From Caryophanales bacterium UBA3260 (GTDB taxonomy: Bacteria > Bacillota_I > Bacilli_A > RF39 > UBA660), in the NCBI GenBank assembly GCA_002362595.1, contig DEUO01000049.1, forward strand, positions 1 through 13,652: a stretch of DNA of 13,652 nt. Reading direction: 5' to 3'. The position numbers and the translations under genes are program-made. This document shows positions 6,235 through 12,336 of the stretch, piece by piece. A model generated the notes under the pieces. It ran no database searches. It saw only the letters and a list, made by a program, of their open reading frames with translations, and was not told the origin of the DNA. Within the stretch, counting starts at the first letter, position 1. Every line of letters begins with the position of its first letter.

Positions 6235-7273
6235 ATATGATTTGTATTCATTGCTTGATTTATTAAAAATGTATCAAGCAGATAGTGATGTATTAGAAGA
6301 CAGATTTAAATTAGAAAGAATCATTGGTAGATTTGAAAATCATTTTTGTGAAGAAAAAGATGATAGTGAAAATTTAGATAGTTTGATTGCGGCTGATTTA
6401 AATAGATATAAGTTCTTTAAGCCACTTTATCCACTTGTTAATGAATTTTTAAGTACGGAGTTTGGGGAGGAAGTTCATTTTGAGCCTAATTATACCGTTT
6501 GGGATATTTCTGATAATGAGGCTTATTCTACTGTAGGTGATTTTTTTAGAGAACAAGGAGAATTCTTTAGTGATGGTTTTAGTGAATTTGATGAAGAAGC
6601 AGATAATCATTTGAAATTTATTGATAAAACTAATGATACTGATGGAGAAATGATATTTTTAAAATCAACTGGAGATGCATATATATTTTGTCCTAATTAT
6701 TCAGATATTACTAAGTTAACTATTTTATCACATGAATTAGAGCATGTAATTGATTGTTTTAAAAATCCTCTTTTTTATGAAAACTTTTTAATAAGAGAAA
6801 CTGTTGCTATTTTTATGGAGATGGTTTTTGGAGATTTCTGTGCTAGGAAATATAAATTAGTAGATGATCATTTACAAAGAAAGTATGCTTTGCATTGTAT
6901 ATTAAAAAGTCACGCTCGTATTTTTGTTGATAAATATGAAATGTTAGAATTAATTGAACAGAATAAGAATTTATCTAAAGATGAATTATTAGCTTTATTA
7001 AATAATTATGGATTTGATATTAGTTGTATAGAGTTTTTAATGGAAAATACTATAACAGAAGATTCATTTTATATATTAGCTTATTTAATTTCTTTAGAAG
7101 TATATTTTATTTATTATAAGAATAAAGATAAAGCTTTAATGATATTAAAAGATATTATATTAAATGGAACAGATAATAATATATTAGATATTATTAGTAA
7201 ATATGGAATTATTTTAAATAGTAATTTAAGTAATTATGAAGAGAAAGTATTAGGGAAAGTAAAAAAACAATAG
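6209..7273 (+). CDS. Small M3-like zinc metallopeptidase, paralogue 3 of 3 (divergent)
   Basis: The most divergent member, 354 residues from ATG 6209; ATG 6197 (358 residues) is also possible, and neither ribosome site is clearly better. HELEH (175-179) is followed by Glu197 in RETVAIFMEM, 18 residues after the second His, and Glu204. The C-terminal block YILAYLISLEV with NKDKAL keeps the family pattern. The first part is more acidic, with a run of Glu/Asp around 47-55 and 111-132. It overlaps the previous gene by 26 nt, so the three are one translationally coupled operon ending at the terminator at 7261-7296. All zinc-site residues are intact, so no copy looks like a dead gene. Confidence 0.72.
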   Translation: MERNFNIDKYDLYSLLDLLKMYQADSDVLEDRFKLERIIGRFENHFCEEKDDSENLDSLIAADLNRYKFFKPLYPLVNEFLSTEFGEEVHFEPNYTVWDISDNEAYSTVGDFFREQGEFFSDGFSEFDEEADNHLKFIDKTNDTDGEMIFLKSTGDAYIFCPNYSDITKLTILSHELEHVIDCFKNPLFYENFLIRETVAIFMEMVFGDFCARKYKLVDDHLQRKYALHCILKSHARIFVDKYEMLELIEQNKNLSKDELLALLNNYGFDISCIEFLMENTITEDSFYILAYLISLEVYFIYYKNKDKALMILKDIILNGTDNNILDIISKYGIILNSNLSNYEEKVLGKVKKQ

Positions 7274-7296
7274 TTCTAGTAAACTATTGTTTTTTT
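7261..7296. terminator. Bidirectional intrinsic terminator between convergent genes
   Basis: A perfect 15-bp stem (7261-7275 with 7282-7296) and a 6-nt loop, A-rich on the left and T-rich on the right. It contains the stop codons of paralogue 3 (TAG, 7271-7273) and of the minus-strand unknown gene (TAG, 7284-7286), serving both. Confidence 0.9.
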
Positions 7297-7913
7297 CGAC
7301 CAAATAATCTTTTTAATGATAGCTTTCTTGGTTGTTGCGGTGGTTGTTGTGGTGTTTCTGGAGAATCTTTTTTGTTTTCTTCATCTTTTGATGGATTAAA
7401 TTTACTTGCAAAGTCGATGAAAAAATAAGAAGCATCTAAATCATTGAAGAGTATTTGAAAGAAATGAGAATAATGCTGATAGGCTGATGCATCTGCCTTT
7501 ATTTTTACGATACCTTTAGGGCTTTTGGTTTTTTCTCCCTTTATAATAGAAAGTCTCATAACCTGTGCTTCTTTATCGTAAGATAATTGTAATGTATTTT
7601 CATTATCAGAATGCCATGTTATTGTTTTATTTCTTAAATCGACAAAATCGTTTGGTAAACTTGATTTTTTATCACCAGCATCTACTAATAGATATCTGCC
7701 CAGTATAGATATCATTAACCATTTAAATTTATCATTAATAATACCTTCGAGATAATTTTCTGTTTTTAAATCAAATTCTAAAGGTGTATCTGGTTTTTCA
7801 TCACAAAAACAGATATCTTTATCTTCTGTCTGCCATATTATTACTTTCTTTTCGTCTTTTTCTAGTGTATAAACACCTTTATTTTCTTTAATTTTTAATT
7901 TTCCTTGTTCCAT
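7284..7913 (-). CDS. Hypothetical protein with Pro/Gln-rich basic C-terminus
   Basis: A protein of about 209 residues that I do not recognise. It has no signal peptide or membrane helix. Residues 1-165 have alternating short hydrophobic and charged stretches (for example KKVIIWQ, QVMRLSIIKG) suggesting a beta-rich fold, with a CFC pair near 35-37. The last 40 residues are a low-complexity charged linker, then PQQPPQQP and a basic end (KRLFGRKKQ) that might bind nucleic acid or acidic lipid. ATG 7913 is preferred over TTG 7919 because AGGAG is 8 nt from the ATG but only 2 nt from the TTG. That ribosome site overlaps the stop codon of dus, so this is the second gene of a dus operon. The TAG stop lies inside the terminator. 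Confidence 0.75.
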   Translation of the reverse strand: MEQGKLKIKENKGVYTLEKDEKKVIIWQTEDKDICFCDEKPDTPLEFDLKTENYLEGIINDKFKWLMISILGRYLLVDAGDKKSSLPNDFVDLRNKTITWHSDNENTLQLSYDKEAQVMRLSIIKGEKTKSPKGIVKIKADASAYQHYSHFFQILFNDLDASYFFIDFASKFNPSKDEENKKDSPETPQQPPQQPRKLSLKRLFGRKKQ

Positions 7914-7924
7914 AACCAAAACTC

Positions 7925-8914
7925 CTATTCTTGATAATTGTTTAGATATTTTTTATATTCATCTATTATTTTAAACATTTCTTCACTTGTTTTACATTGA
8001 CATATTTGATTTTTAATTTCTTTGCTTTTAGGCATTCCTTTTAAATACCATATAATAAAACTTCTTATTTCTAAGATTGCTGCTTTTTCACATTTATCTT
8101 CTAGTAATAATTGATAATGTCTTTTCATCATGTTTACTTTTTCAATAAACGATACAGGTTTTAGTAGTTCTCCTGTTTCTAGATAATAAACACATTCTTT
8201 GATAAGCCAAGGATTACCTAGTACTCCTCTACCAATCATTACAGCATCACAATTTGTTTCTTCAAGCATTTTTTTAGCTAATTCTGGAGAAGTAACATCG
8301 CCATTGCCAATTACAGGAATTGATACAGCTTCTTTTACTTTTTTTATTATACTCCAATCAGCAGTTCCGCTATATCCTTGAGCACGTGTTCTAGCATGAA
8401 TTGCAATAGCACTAGCACCAGCTGATTCGCATTTTTTAGCGACTTCTACAGCATTTATATGATTTTCATCCCATCCACTTCTTATCTTAACAGTAACAGG
8501 AATATCCACAGATTTTACTACAGATGACACTATCTCATATATTTTATCTGGATCTTTTAAAAGAGCACTTCCTGCTTGAGCACGGACGGCAACTTTAGGA
8601 ACTGGGCACCCCATATTTATATCAATTATATCTGGGTGCATGCGTTTAACTATTTCTTTAGCTGCGATAGTAAAAGACTCGACATCACTGCCAAATATTT
8701 GTTGAGCAATTGGTCTTTCTACTTCACTCATTTTTAAAAGATCAAAAGTTTTTTCATTAGCATACATTATAGCTTTATCACTTACCATTTCAGCATATAT
8801 AAGTCCTGCTCCCATTTCTTTTATTATTTTACGATAAGACGTATTTGATATACCAGCCATAGGAGCCAAAACAATTTGATTAGCAATTTCAACATTTCCT
8901 ATTTTCCACTTCAT
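7925..8914 (-). CDS. dusB: tRNA-dihydrouridine synthase, DusB/NifR3 type
   Basis: A 329-residue flavoenzyme that reduces uridine to dihydrouridine in the tRNA D-loop using FMN and NADPH. It shows a TIM-barrel with APMAG (17-21), the catalytic Cys103 in NMGCP, Lys143 in TVKIRSGW, His173 in IHARTR, and the FMN phosphate motifs NGD (204-206) and GRG (228-230), then a C-terminal helical tRNA-binding domain. Length is normal for the family. The first-strand sequence and NMGCPVPKV fit the DusB/NifR3 subgroup, the usual single Dus of Firmicutes. The AAGTGAT ribosome site precedes the ATG, and a promoter lies at 8959-8987. The downstream unknown gene starts 11 nt after the stop. Its function is not coupled to the neighbouring peptidase operon, which is convergent. 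Confidence 0.95.
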   Translation of the reverse strand: MKWKIGNVEIANQIVLAPMAGISNTSYRKIIKEMGAGLIYAEMVSDKAIMYANEKTFDLLKMSEVERPIAQQIFGSDVESFTIAAKEIVKRMHPDIIDINMGCPVPKVAVRAQAGSALLKDPDKIYEIVSSVVKSVDIPVTVKIRSGWDENHINAVEVAKKCESAGASAIAIHARTRAQGYSGTADWSIIKKVKEAVSIPVIGNGDVTSPELAKKMLEETNCDAVMIGRGVLGNPWLIKECVYYLETGELLKPVSFIEKVNMMKRHYQLLLEDKCEKAAILEIRSFIIWYLKGMPKSKEIKNQICQCKTSEEMFKIIDEYKKYLNNYQE

Positions 8915-8958
8915 TCTATCACTTCTTTTCTAATAGATGAATAAAATATCACAATTTG

Positions 8959-8987
8959 ATTATACTAAAGATATAAGATACAAACAA
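8959..8987 (-). promoter_or_regulatory. Sigma-A promoter of the dus operon
   Basis: On the minus strand TTGTTT (8982-8987), a 17-nt spacer and a perfect TATAAT (8959-8964), with a start near 8952. Confidence 0.65.
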
Positions 8988-9025
8988 GATATTATAAATG
9001 TATAATTTTGTAAATATTGAATATA

Positions 9026-9076
9026 ATATAACTATAATTAGCACTTAATGTTGACAAGTGCTAATTATAGTTATAT
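9026..9076. promoter_or_regulatory. CIRCE element (HrcA operator) inside a longer 21-bp inverted repeat
   Basis: TTAGCACTT-N9-AAGTGCTAA at 9038-9064 matches the CIRCE consensus (TTAGCACTC-N9-GAGTGCTAA) except for one symmetrical change per arm, with the exact 9-nt spacer. Complementarity continues outward without mismatch to 9026 and 9076, giving two 21-bp arms. It overlaps the -35 box of the hsp20 promoter, as expected for repression by HrcA. The hrcA gene is not in the window. Confidence 0.92.
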
Positions 9077-9079
9077 AAT
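9051..9079 (+). promoter_or_regulatory. Perfect consensus sigma-A promoter of hsp20
   Basis: TTGACA (9051-9056), 17-nt spacer, TATAAT (9074-9079). The -35 lies in the CIRCE spacer and right arm, so HrcA binding would block RNA polymerase. The start would be near A9086. Confidence 0.9.
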
Positions 9080-9106
9080 GTAGTCATAGAAAGAAGGAAA
9101 ATGGAA

Positions 9107-9496
9107 ATGAGTTTAATTCCAAGAAATTTTTATTTAGATGATATTTTCGATGAATTCGGAAGACCTGCAAGAACAAATGACTTAAAGTGCGATGTATACG
9201 AAAAGGACGGTAATTATAATATTGAATTAGACATTCCTGGTTACGATAAGAAAGATATAACTATCGAATGTGATAATGATGTATTAACTATCACTGCTGA
9301 AAAATCAAACGAGACTAATGACGAAGATAAGAAATATATTAGACGTGAAAGAATATATGGGAAAGTAACTAGAACATTTACTTTTGCAAACATAGATGCC
9401 GATGCTATTAAAGCTGAATTCAATAATGGAATTTTAAAAGTTGTAGTTCCTAAAGTCGAAGAAAAAGAAACTAAAAAAGTCATTGAAATAAATTAA
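9107..9496 (+). CDS. Small heat-shock protein, Hsp20/alpha-crystallin family
   Basis: An ATP-independent holdase chaperone of about 129 residues that forms oligomers and binds unfolding proteins in the cytoplasm. A short N-terminal segment (MSLIPRNFYLDDIFDEF) is typical of bacterial sHSPs. The alpha-crystallin domain follows (about 24-118), with the DIPGYDKKDITIE strand region and the conserved NGILKVVVPK. The C-terminus ends in an I-x-I motif (IEI) that docks neighbouring subunits. I prefer ATG 9107 because GAAGG (9093-9097) is 9 nt away; ATG 9101 (131 residues) is only 3 nt from it. The gene stands alone between its CIRCE-controlled promoter and a strong terminator, so it should be induced by heat through HrcA release. 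Confidence 0.95.
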   Translation: MSLIPRNFYLDDIFDEFGRPARTNDLKCDVYEKDGNYNIELDIPGYDKKDITIECDNDVLTITAEKSNETNDEDKKYIRRERIYGKVTRTFTFANIDADAIKAEFNNGILKVVVPKVEEKETKKVIEIN

Positions 9497-9498
9497 TA

Positions 9499-9531
9499 AA
9501 AAAAGGTTCATCATAAAGATGAACCTTTTTT
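9499..9531. terminator. Bidirectional intrinsic terminator (hsp20 / aquaporin)
   Basis: A perfect 14-bp stem (9499-9512 with 9518-9531, core GGTTCATC/GATGAACC), 5-nt loop, A-run before and T-run after. It serves hsp20 on the plus strand and the aquaporin gene, whose stop codon overlaps its edge, on the minus strand. Confidence 0.92.
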
Positions 9532-10393
9532 ATTTCTTTGTTTTTTTAGCTGTTGATTTCTTTTTTTGACTAGTTGTTTTAGTAGACTTTTTATCATCGT
9601 CTTCTAATTCAGATTCATCTAATTCAAAATCAAAATCAATTTGTGTTGCATCGATAGAAGGCATTGTTGCGTTAACTTTGACTTCTTTTTCTTCTTTTGT
9701 ATCGATGATGAATTTGTAGAATAATGCAGCGACTATTGCTCCTATTAGTGGACCAACTATGAATACCCATAATTGTTCTAAAGCAGTACCGCCTACAAAG
9801 ATTGCAGGTCCGATACTTCTTGCAGGGTTAACACTTGTTCCAGTAAATAGAATACCAAAAATATGAACTAATGTTAATGTTAAACCAATAACTAATCCTG
9901 AACTATTATTTTCTTTCTTAGTAGATGATAGAACAACTAAAACAAATACAAATGTTAAAATTGCTTCTACTACTAAAGCTACTTGCATAGTAACAGATAC
10001 TTGAGCAACTTTGAATATTTCGCTAGCAGTATCGAATCCATTAGCACCTAACCCTGATTTTGTACCAAATAGCCATGCAAGAATTGCTGTTCCTGTAATA
10101 GCACCTAGTAACTGAGCAATGATGTAATAAATACAATCAAATACTGACATTCTTCCATTAATTAGACTAGCTAATGAAACGGCTGGATTAACATGTGCTC
10201 CTGATACACGACCAATTGTATAGATTATAGCTACTAGTGCTAGACCAAAAGCTAAAGCTATAGTAAGTAGTGTCCATGGAAGAGCAATACCTCCAGCAGT
10301 TCCTACATAAGTATTTAAAGCTACAGCAGAACCGCAACCAAAGAATACTAATAACATAGTTCCTACAAATTCTGAAATAAATTTCTTTATCAT
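9530..10393 (-). CDS. Aquaporin (MIP family), AqpZ-like water channel with charged tail
   Basis: A 287-residue integral membrane channel with six predicted membrane helices and both pore half-helices: NPA at 69-71 (HVNPAV) and NPAR at 189-192 (SVNPARS). All four residues of the aromatic/arginine filter match E. coli AqpZ by motif spacing: Phe49, His177, Thr186 and Arg192. A water-selective channel is therefore more likely than a glycerol facilitator (GlpF). Residues from about 231 form an extra cytoplasmic tail, first acidic (FELDESELEDDD, 256-267), then Lys/Thr/Ser-rich to the end. AqpZ itself ends near 231 residues, so the tail is an addition. GGAGG precedes the ATG. The gene is monocistronic, divergent from the small membrane-protein gene and ended by the terminator shared with hsp20. 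Confidence 0.93.
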   Translation of the reverse strand: MIKKFISEFVGTMLLVFFGCGSAVALNTYVGTAGGIALPWTLLTIALAFGLALVAIIYTIGRVSGAHVNPAVSLASLINGRMSVFDCIYYIIAQLLGAITGTAILAWLFGTKSGLGANGFDTASEIFKVAQVSVTMQVALVVEAILTFVFVLVVLSSTKKENNSSGLVIGLTLTLVHIFGILFTGTSVNPARSIGPAIFVGGTALEQLWVFIVGPLIGAIVAALFYKFIIDTKEEKEVKVNATMPSIDATQIDFDFELDESELEDDDKKSTKTTSQKKKSTAKKTKK

Positions 10394-10413
10394 ATCAAAT
10401 CCTCCTTGTATTC

Positions 10414-10422
10414 ATTATACCA
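10414..10422 (-). promoter_or_regulatory. Extended -10 promoter of the aquaporin gene
   Basis: TGGTATAAT on the minus strand, TATAAT at 10414-10419. The -35 position holds only AT-rich sequence, so recognition relies on the extended -10. The start would be near 10407. Confidence 0.65.
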
Positions 10423-10449
10423 CTAAATAATTAAATATATATAAATATA

Positions 10450-10458
10450 TGGTATAAT
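10450..10458 (+). promoter_or_regulatory. Extended -10 promoter of the small membrane-protein gene
   Basis: TGGTATAAT on the plus strand (TATAAT 10453-10458), the same nine bases as the divergent aquaporin promoter 27 nt away. The -35 is poor (ATTAAA). Confidence 0.6.
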
Positions 10459-10498
10459 TTAGTTATAAAAGTTATTTATAATAAGAAAGAGGGATTGT

Positions 10499-10882
10499 AT
10501 GGGAAGTTTTATTAAAAATATAAAGAGATTAGTTATAGGTTTTATAGCATTAATTTTAATAGGAATAGTAGCAATAGCCATTTATTTTTCATATGTAGAT
10601 GCTAATAATTCTAAAGCTAAGACTTATTTAATTGAAAGATATGGGTTAGATGAAAAGAAACTAAAGCCTAAGAAGTATATACAATATATATATGAAGATG
10701 TAACTAATTGTGATCAAGAATGGATAAAGAAATGTACTGATGATGAAAACTTACAATTTCAGTATATATTTGATTATGATGGAACTGTTATTGTTGTAAG
10801 CGAAGATAAGAAAGCTAGTCTTACTGATGACTATGATGGCGAAGTTATTAATGACAATAAAGATGAAGATACTGATAAATAG
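10499..10882 (+). CDS. Small single-pass membrane protein of unknown function
   Basis: A 127-residue protein with a short basic cytoplasmic start (IKNIKR), one hydrophobic helix (about 11-31) and an outward-facing domain of about 95 residues. The helix is uncleaved in appearance: no Cys lipobox and no clear signal peptidase site, so it is likely an N-terminally anchored protein. The domain has two Cys (Cys71 and Cys79) that could form a disulphide, and the end is very acidic (DDYDGEVINDNKDEDTDK). I recognise no family. Expression is from its own extended -10 promoter with GAGGGA as ribosome site, divergent from aquaporin and convergent with the CCA gene. The stop is TAG. Confidence 0.75.
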   Translation: MGSFIKNIKRLVIGFIALILIGIVAIAIYFSYVDANNSKAKTYLIERYGLDEKKLKPKKYIQYIYEDVTNCDQEWIKKCTDDENLQFQYIFDYDGTVIVVSEDKKASLTDDYDGEVINDNKDEDTDK

Positions 10883-10896
10883 TATTATAGGAGTTA

Positions 10897-10933
10897 AAAA
10901 AGAGTTAAATAATTTGTTTATTTAACTCTTTTT
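10897..10933. terminator. Bidirectional intrinsic terminator between convergent genes
   Basis: A perfect 16-bp stem (10897-10912 with 10918-10933, core GAGTTAAATAA) with a 5-nt loop, flanked by A-run and T-run. The last codons of the CCA-enzyme gene lie inside it. Confidence 0.9.
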
Positions 10934-12206
10934 CTTCGATATATGCCATTAATTTTTCATGTTTATTTTTTATTTTACCATTTAGAATATCTTGATATAT
11001 TATGTCTATAATTTTGCCAATATTATCTTGTTTAATTCCTAATTTTATTAAATCTTTACCTTCTAAGTCTATTTGATTTCTTTTTATAAATGATGATTTC
11101 TTGGTTAATTGTTTTAATCTTTCATAATCATTATTTATATAAGTTAGTTCTGAAGTATATGCAGGATTCTTAGCATAGTAGTTAGCTCTTTTTACTTTAT
11201 ATAAATCATCAATATCTTCAGCACCAAATTTCTTTAAGAATTGCATTATTAAAGTCAAATTATCTGGTACTTGATAATCATGATATTCAATTAATTTAAC
11301 AACTTTTTGAATTGTTTTTTTATTAAATTTAAATCTATTTAATATTTCACGAGCCATTTCTGCGCTTTTACGAGCGTGGTCTTTATATATTGTTTTACCA
11401 TCACTAGTTTTACTTGCTGTAAATGGTTTTGAAATATCATGGAATAAAATAGCAAGACGTAATTCTAAAATTGGTTCTACAGTTTTTAGAGCAACATAAG
11501 TATGTTCTAATACATCATAGATATGATGCGGATCGTTAGGATTATAATTTTCAATTAAAGCTAGTTCTGGTAAGAATTTAACAAAAATATCAAAATATTT
11601 TTTTATATAGAATTCACAACGAGGTACTACTAATATTTTTGATAGTTCATCACGTATTCTTTCAGGTGCAACATTTGCTAATAAATCGCGATTATTATTC
11701 ATATAGTTTTGAGTTTCGACATCGATGCGCATGCTATATTCTGCTGACAAGCGAATAGCTCTTAAGATTCTTAATGGATCTTCGACAAAGATATGATCAT
11801 CTTCACCATTAACACGAATTACTTTATTCTTTATATCTAGTACGCCTGTACTATAATCTATAAGGCCGTCTTCATCAGAATATGCTAAAGCATTCATAGT
11901 AAAGTCTCTACTAGCCAAATCGGCTTCTAAAGTATTTTCTTTAGTTCGATATTTAGATATTTCCATTGGGAACTTAGCGTTTACAATTCCTAAACGAGAA
12001 TTATTTTCACCAGTATAATATGTATTATATTCTTTTAGAGCTTTTTGAATAGACTCTAAATTAGCATTTGTACTTATATCATAGTTAGAAGGTTTTGTTT
12101 CCATAACCCAGTTACGAACTGCCCCACCGATGATATAGGCTTCATATCCATTTTCATTTATAGTATTTAGAACTTCATTGACTGGTTTAGGAATTACTAT
12201 ATTCAT
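10905..12206 (-). CDS. CCA tRNA nucleotidyltransferase homologue (class II) with HD domain; altered catalytic motif
   Basis: A 433-residue class II nucleotidyltransferase that should add or repair the 3' CCA of tRNAs. In order: a polymerase-beta-type head with GGAVRN (27-32), Glu82 in MEISKYR, the RDFTMNA motif (100-106), the neck with EDPLRILRAIR (142-152) and ER at 182-183, then an HD domain with His235, His256-Asp257 (LFHDISKP) and His277. Two usually invariant Asp residues are Asn: Asn32 (family GGxVRD) and Asn41 in NYD, the first Asp of the metal-binding DxD pair. Asp43 and Glu82 remain. I checked both as AAC codons. The protein could therefore be impaired, specialised or non-catalytic; otherwise it is full length with no frameshift. 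GGAGG precedes the ATG by 8 nt. It is monocistronic with a promoter at 12241-12269. Confidence 0.88.
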   Translation of the reverse strand: MNIVIPKPVNEVLNTINENGYEAYIIGGAVRNWVMETKPSNYDISTNANLESIQKALKEYNTYYTGENNSRLGIVNAKFPMEISKYRTKENTLEADLASRDFTMNALAYSDEDGLIDYSTGVLDIKNKVIRVNGEDDHIFVEDPLRILRAIRLSAEYSMRIDVETQNYMNNNRDLLANVAPERIRDELSKILVVPRCEFYIKKYFDIFVKFLPELALIENYNPNDPHHIYDVLEHTYVALKTVEPILELRLAILFHDISKPFTASKTSDGKTIYKDHARKSAEMAREILNRFKFNKKTIQKVVKLIEYHDYQVPDNLTLIMQFLKKFGAEDIDDLYKVKRANYYAKNPAYTSELTYINNDYERLKQLTKKSSFIKRNQIDLEGKDLIKLGIKQDNIGKIIDIIYQDILNGKIKNKHEKLMAYIEEKELNKQII

Positions 12207-12240
12207 CTTAAGGCCTCCTTCTCTACTATCTTCAATATTA

Positions 12241-12269
12241 ATTATACTTAAAATTATTTATTTTGTATA
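12241..12269 (-). promoter_or_regulatory. Sigma-A promoter of the CCA-enzyme gene
   Basis: On the minus strand TATACA (12264-12269), 17-nt spacer, TATAAT (12241-12246). The start would be near 12234. Confidence 0.6.
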
Positions 12270-12310
12270 GAGATTATTTTTTAAAAATATATTTATTGTG
12301 TTTAGATATG

Positions 12311-12336
12311 TAAAAGAGAAGAAATTATATTTCTTC
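12311..12336 (-). terminator. Probable terminator at the end of the DUF2207 gene
   Basis: On the minus strand a perfect 8-bp stem GAAGAAAT/ATTTCTTC with a 3-nt loop overlaps the last codons and the stop, then TCTTTT. The U-tract is short, so termination may be partial. Confidence 0.5.

Noticed and set aside
8199..8381. Plus-strand 60-codon frame opposite dus
   Set aside because: Antisense shadow of a well-conserved gene; no ribosome site or promoter.
9241..9483. Minus-strand 80-codon frame opposite hsp20
   Set aside because: Antisense shadow of the alpha-crystallin domain with low-complexity Ser/Leu content.
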